This document shows positions 41,745-42,490 of a stretch of 42,490 nt of DNA, piece by piece. Position 1 is the first letter of the stretch. The number at the start of each line of letters is the position of its first letter. Made by a program: the position numbers and the translations under genes. The stretch lies in contig CAMDEA010000063.1 of assembly GCA_945893045.1 (NCBI GenBank), forward strand, positions 1 to 42,490, written 5' to 3'. The notes under the pieces were generated by a model. It was not told the origin of the DNA. It was given only the letters and a program-made list of their open reading frames with translations, and searched no databases. The DNA comes from Planctomyces sp. SH-PL62 (GTDB lineage: Bacteria; Planctomycetota; Planctomycetia; Planctomycetales; Planctomycetaceae).

Positions 41745-41793
41745 GCGAGTCGTGGAACGACTCGCCTACGTAGTTCAGTCATTCCACGACTGA
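41745..41793. repeat. GTAG hairpin pair in divergent orientation
   Basis: GCGAGTCGT GGA ACGACTCGC (41745-41765) is a perfect 9-bp hairpin; CTACGTAG (41766-41773) follows; then TCAGTC (41775-41780) pairs with GACTGA (41788-41793). Each hairpin thus has GTAG on its 5' side when read outward. The stems are related to the palindrome at 38408 (GAGTC, TCC loop). Confidence 0.65.
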
Positions 41794-42001
41794 GATTCCG
41801 AAATGCAATCGACTCCAAATCGAAGAGGGGACGACGCGCGAGCTGGCTTCGTCGCAATCCAGCCGTCAGCAACTCCTCGCACAACTCGCAAACTCAACGG
41901 CACCGGCGCGCGAGACAATGACACCGGCTGTCGTTGCCGGAGTGCCGGTTCAAACCGCTGTCATCGGTGAGATTCACCCGCGACATAGAACCACGCTGGG
42001 G

Positions 42002-42137
42002 CGTCAAAGTCGCCTGTCTTCATAGGCATGATTCGCACGATCCGAAGGAGTCCCCATGAACTCCTGCGACACATGCAGCTTGCCCATCTTCAATCGTTTT
42101 GGCCTGGAACCACGATCCGATGGCCGTCAAAGTCGCC
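42002..42137 (+). repeat. Spaced direct repeat, possible insertion-sequence end remnant
   Basis: CGTCAAAGTCGCC occurs at 42002-42014 and again at 42125-42137, where it continues CCCATTTTGGCCACCC. Multiple short terminal repeats of this kind occur at ends of IS21-family elements. No transposase is present. Confidence 0.3.
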
Positions 42138-42490
42138 CCCATTTTGGCCACCCGGAATGTACGCTGCGACCGGACGAGAAATCGACGTAACTCATTTGAG
42201 GATTAGCGACTTGAGAAGTTCAAGGGGCCGTTTCGAGATTGCCGATTCAAGGCGTTAGACCTGCCATCTCCGATTGTGAGGCGTCTACCTGCAAACGCCT
42301 CTGCGTGGCCCCGTATTTCGGAGCTGGTACGGAATCAGAGTCTGTGGTGCGTTTTGAACTTTGTCACCACGGCCCGGCCGGTGGGAACACGGATCCGCTA
42401 GGAAGATCGCGACGCGCGTCGCGGGCGGTTTCTACTTCTCTTCGGTGTCCGAAAAACCGCCTGTTCGCCCCCCTGGCACCATCGGCGGTC

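Larger units (their letters stand above)
41637..42490. other. Right-end region without a convincing gene
   Basis: It holds the GTAG hairpin pair (41745-41793) and a spaced direct repeat (42002-42137). A plus-strand frame at 42028-42258 resembles no protein I know. Two short frames run off the right edge: minus from a TAG at 42432-42434 (ending GGRTGGFSDTEEK) and plus from a GTG at 42445 (SEKPPVRPPGTIGG). Either could be part of a real gene beyond the window, but the evidence is too thin to call. Confidence 0.4.

Noticed and set aside
42028..42258. Small plus-strand open frame of 76 codons
   Set aside because: It overlaps the spaced direct repeat, and its sequence resembles no protein; the frame is probably chance.
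1..42490. CRISPR array or defence island
   Set aside because: No series of regularly spaced identical repeats and no cas, restriction-modification or toxin-antitoxin genes were seen; Uma2 alone is not enough to claim defence.

Overview
This 42.5 kb, GC-rich window is almost certainly from a planctomycete. The evidence is the combination of families: a DUF1549/DUF1553 protein with heme-type CxxCH motifs, a DUF1501 protein with a Tat signal, a WD40 protein with an N-terminal cytochrome domain, a pre-peptidase C-terminal (PPC) domain protein, a Ser/Thr kinase fused to a formylglycine-generating-enzyme (SUMF1/FGE) domain, a PQQ-type beta-propeller, and many genes with long signal peptides. The genus cannot be told from the sequence. 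No rRNA, tRNA, CRISPR array, intact insertion sequence or phage gene was seen.

Layout. (1) 1-11.7 kb, minus strand: a run of exported proteins, in transcription order DUF1549/DUF1553, PPC, Uma2-type nuclease fold, cytochrome/WD40, DUF1326, a secreted hypothetical protein, and a secreted protein cut by the left edge. Most spacings are short, so co-transcription is plausible. (2) 12.1-14.7 kb, plus strand: a kinase-fold protein with altered catalytic motifs, then ribBA for riboflavin synthesis. (3) 15-20.4 kb, minus strand: an M81 (MlrC-like) metallopeptidase, a PQQ-like propeller and the kinase-FGE fusion. (4) 20.8-24.8 kb, plus strand: a three-gene molybdenum hydroxylase of the xanthine dehydrogenase family (2Fe-2S, Mo, FAD subunits). 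The 2Fe-2S subunit carries a Tat signal, so the enzyme is probably periplasmic, and the cluster ends in a clear intrinsic terminator. (5) 24.9-27.6 kb, plus strand: a thioredoxin-like/CxxCH/PDZ protein and an LRR/EF-hand protein. (6) 27.8-41.6 kb, minus strand: a small Cys-containing protein, a probable lipoprotein, a DegT-family aminotransferase, an RND efflux pair (membrane fusion protein and permease), a small membrane protein, an ABC-F ATPase, a Gfo/Idh/MocA oxidoreductase and a DUF1501 protein. The last 850 bases hold no convincing gene.

The most unusual aspect is not a gene. Many gene junctions carry a different palindromic repeat. Several share one plan: a GTAG tetranucleotide, then a short hairpin, present as two units in inverted orientation (954-1040, 13393-13459, 38408-38465, 41745-41793) or as a single unit (about 30534-30556). 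This is the organisation of REP/BIME elements mobilised by REP-associated tyrosine transposases (RAYTs). In the 13393 and 41745 pairs the stems differ between copies by paired changes that keep base pairing. A second family, built on CCCGAAGCGTCAGCGAGG, lies at 16451-16554 and 27737-27803, and one unit sits in frame inside the FAD-subunit gene. Another long inverted repeat lies within the reading frame at the left edge. All assignments come from reading motifs by eye; no database search was run.
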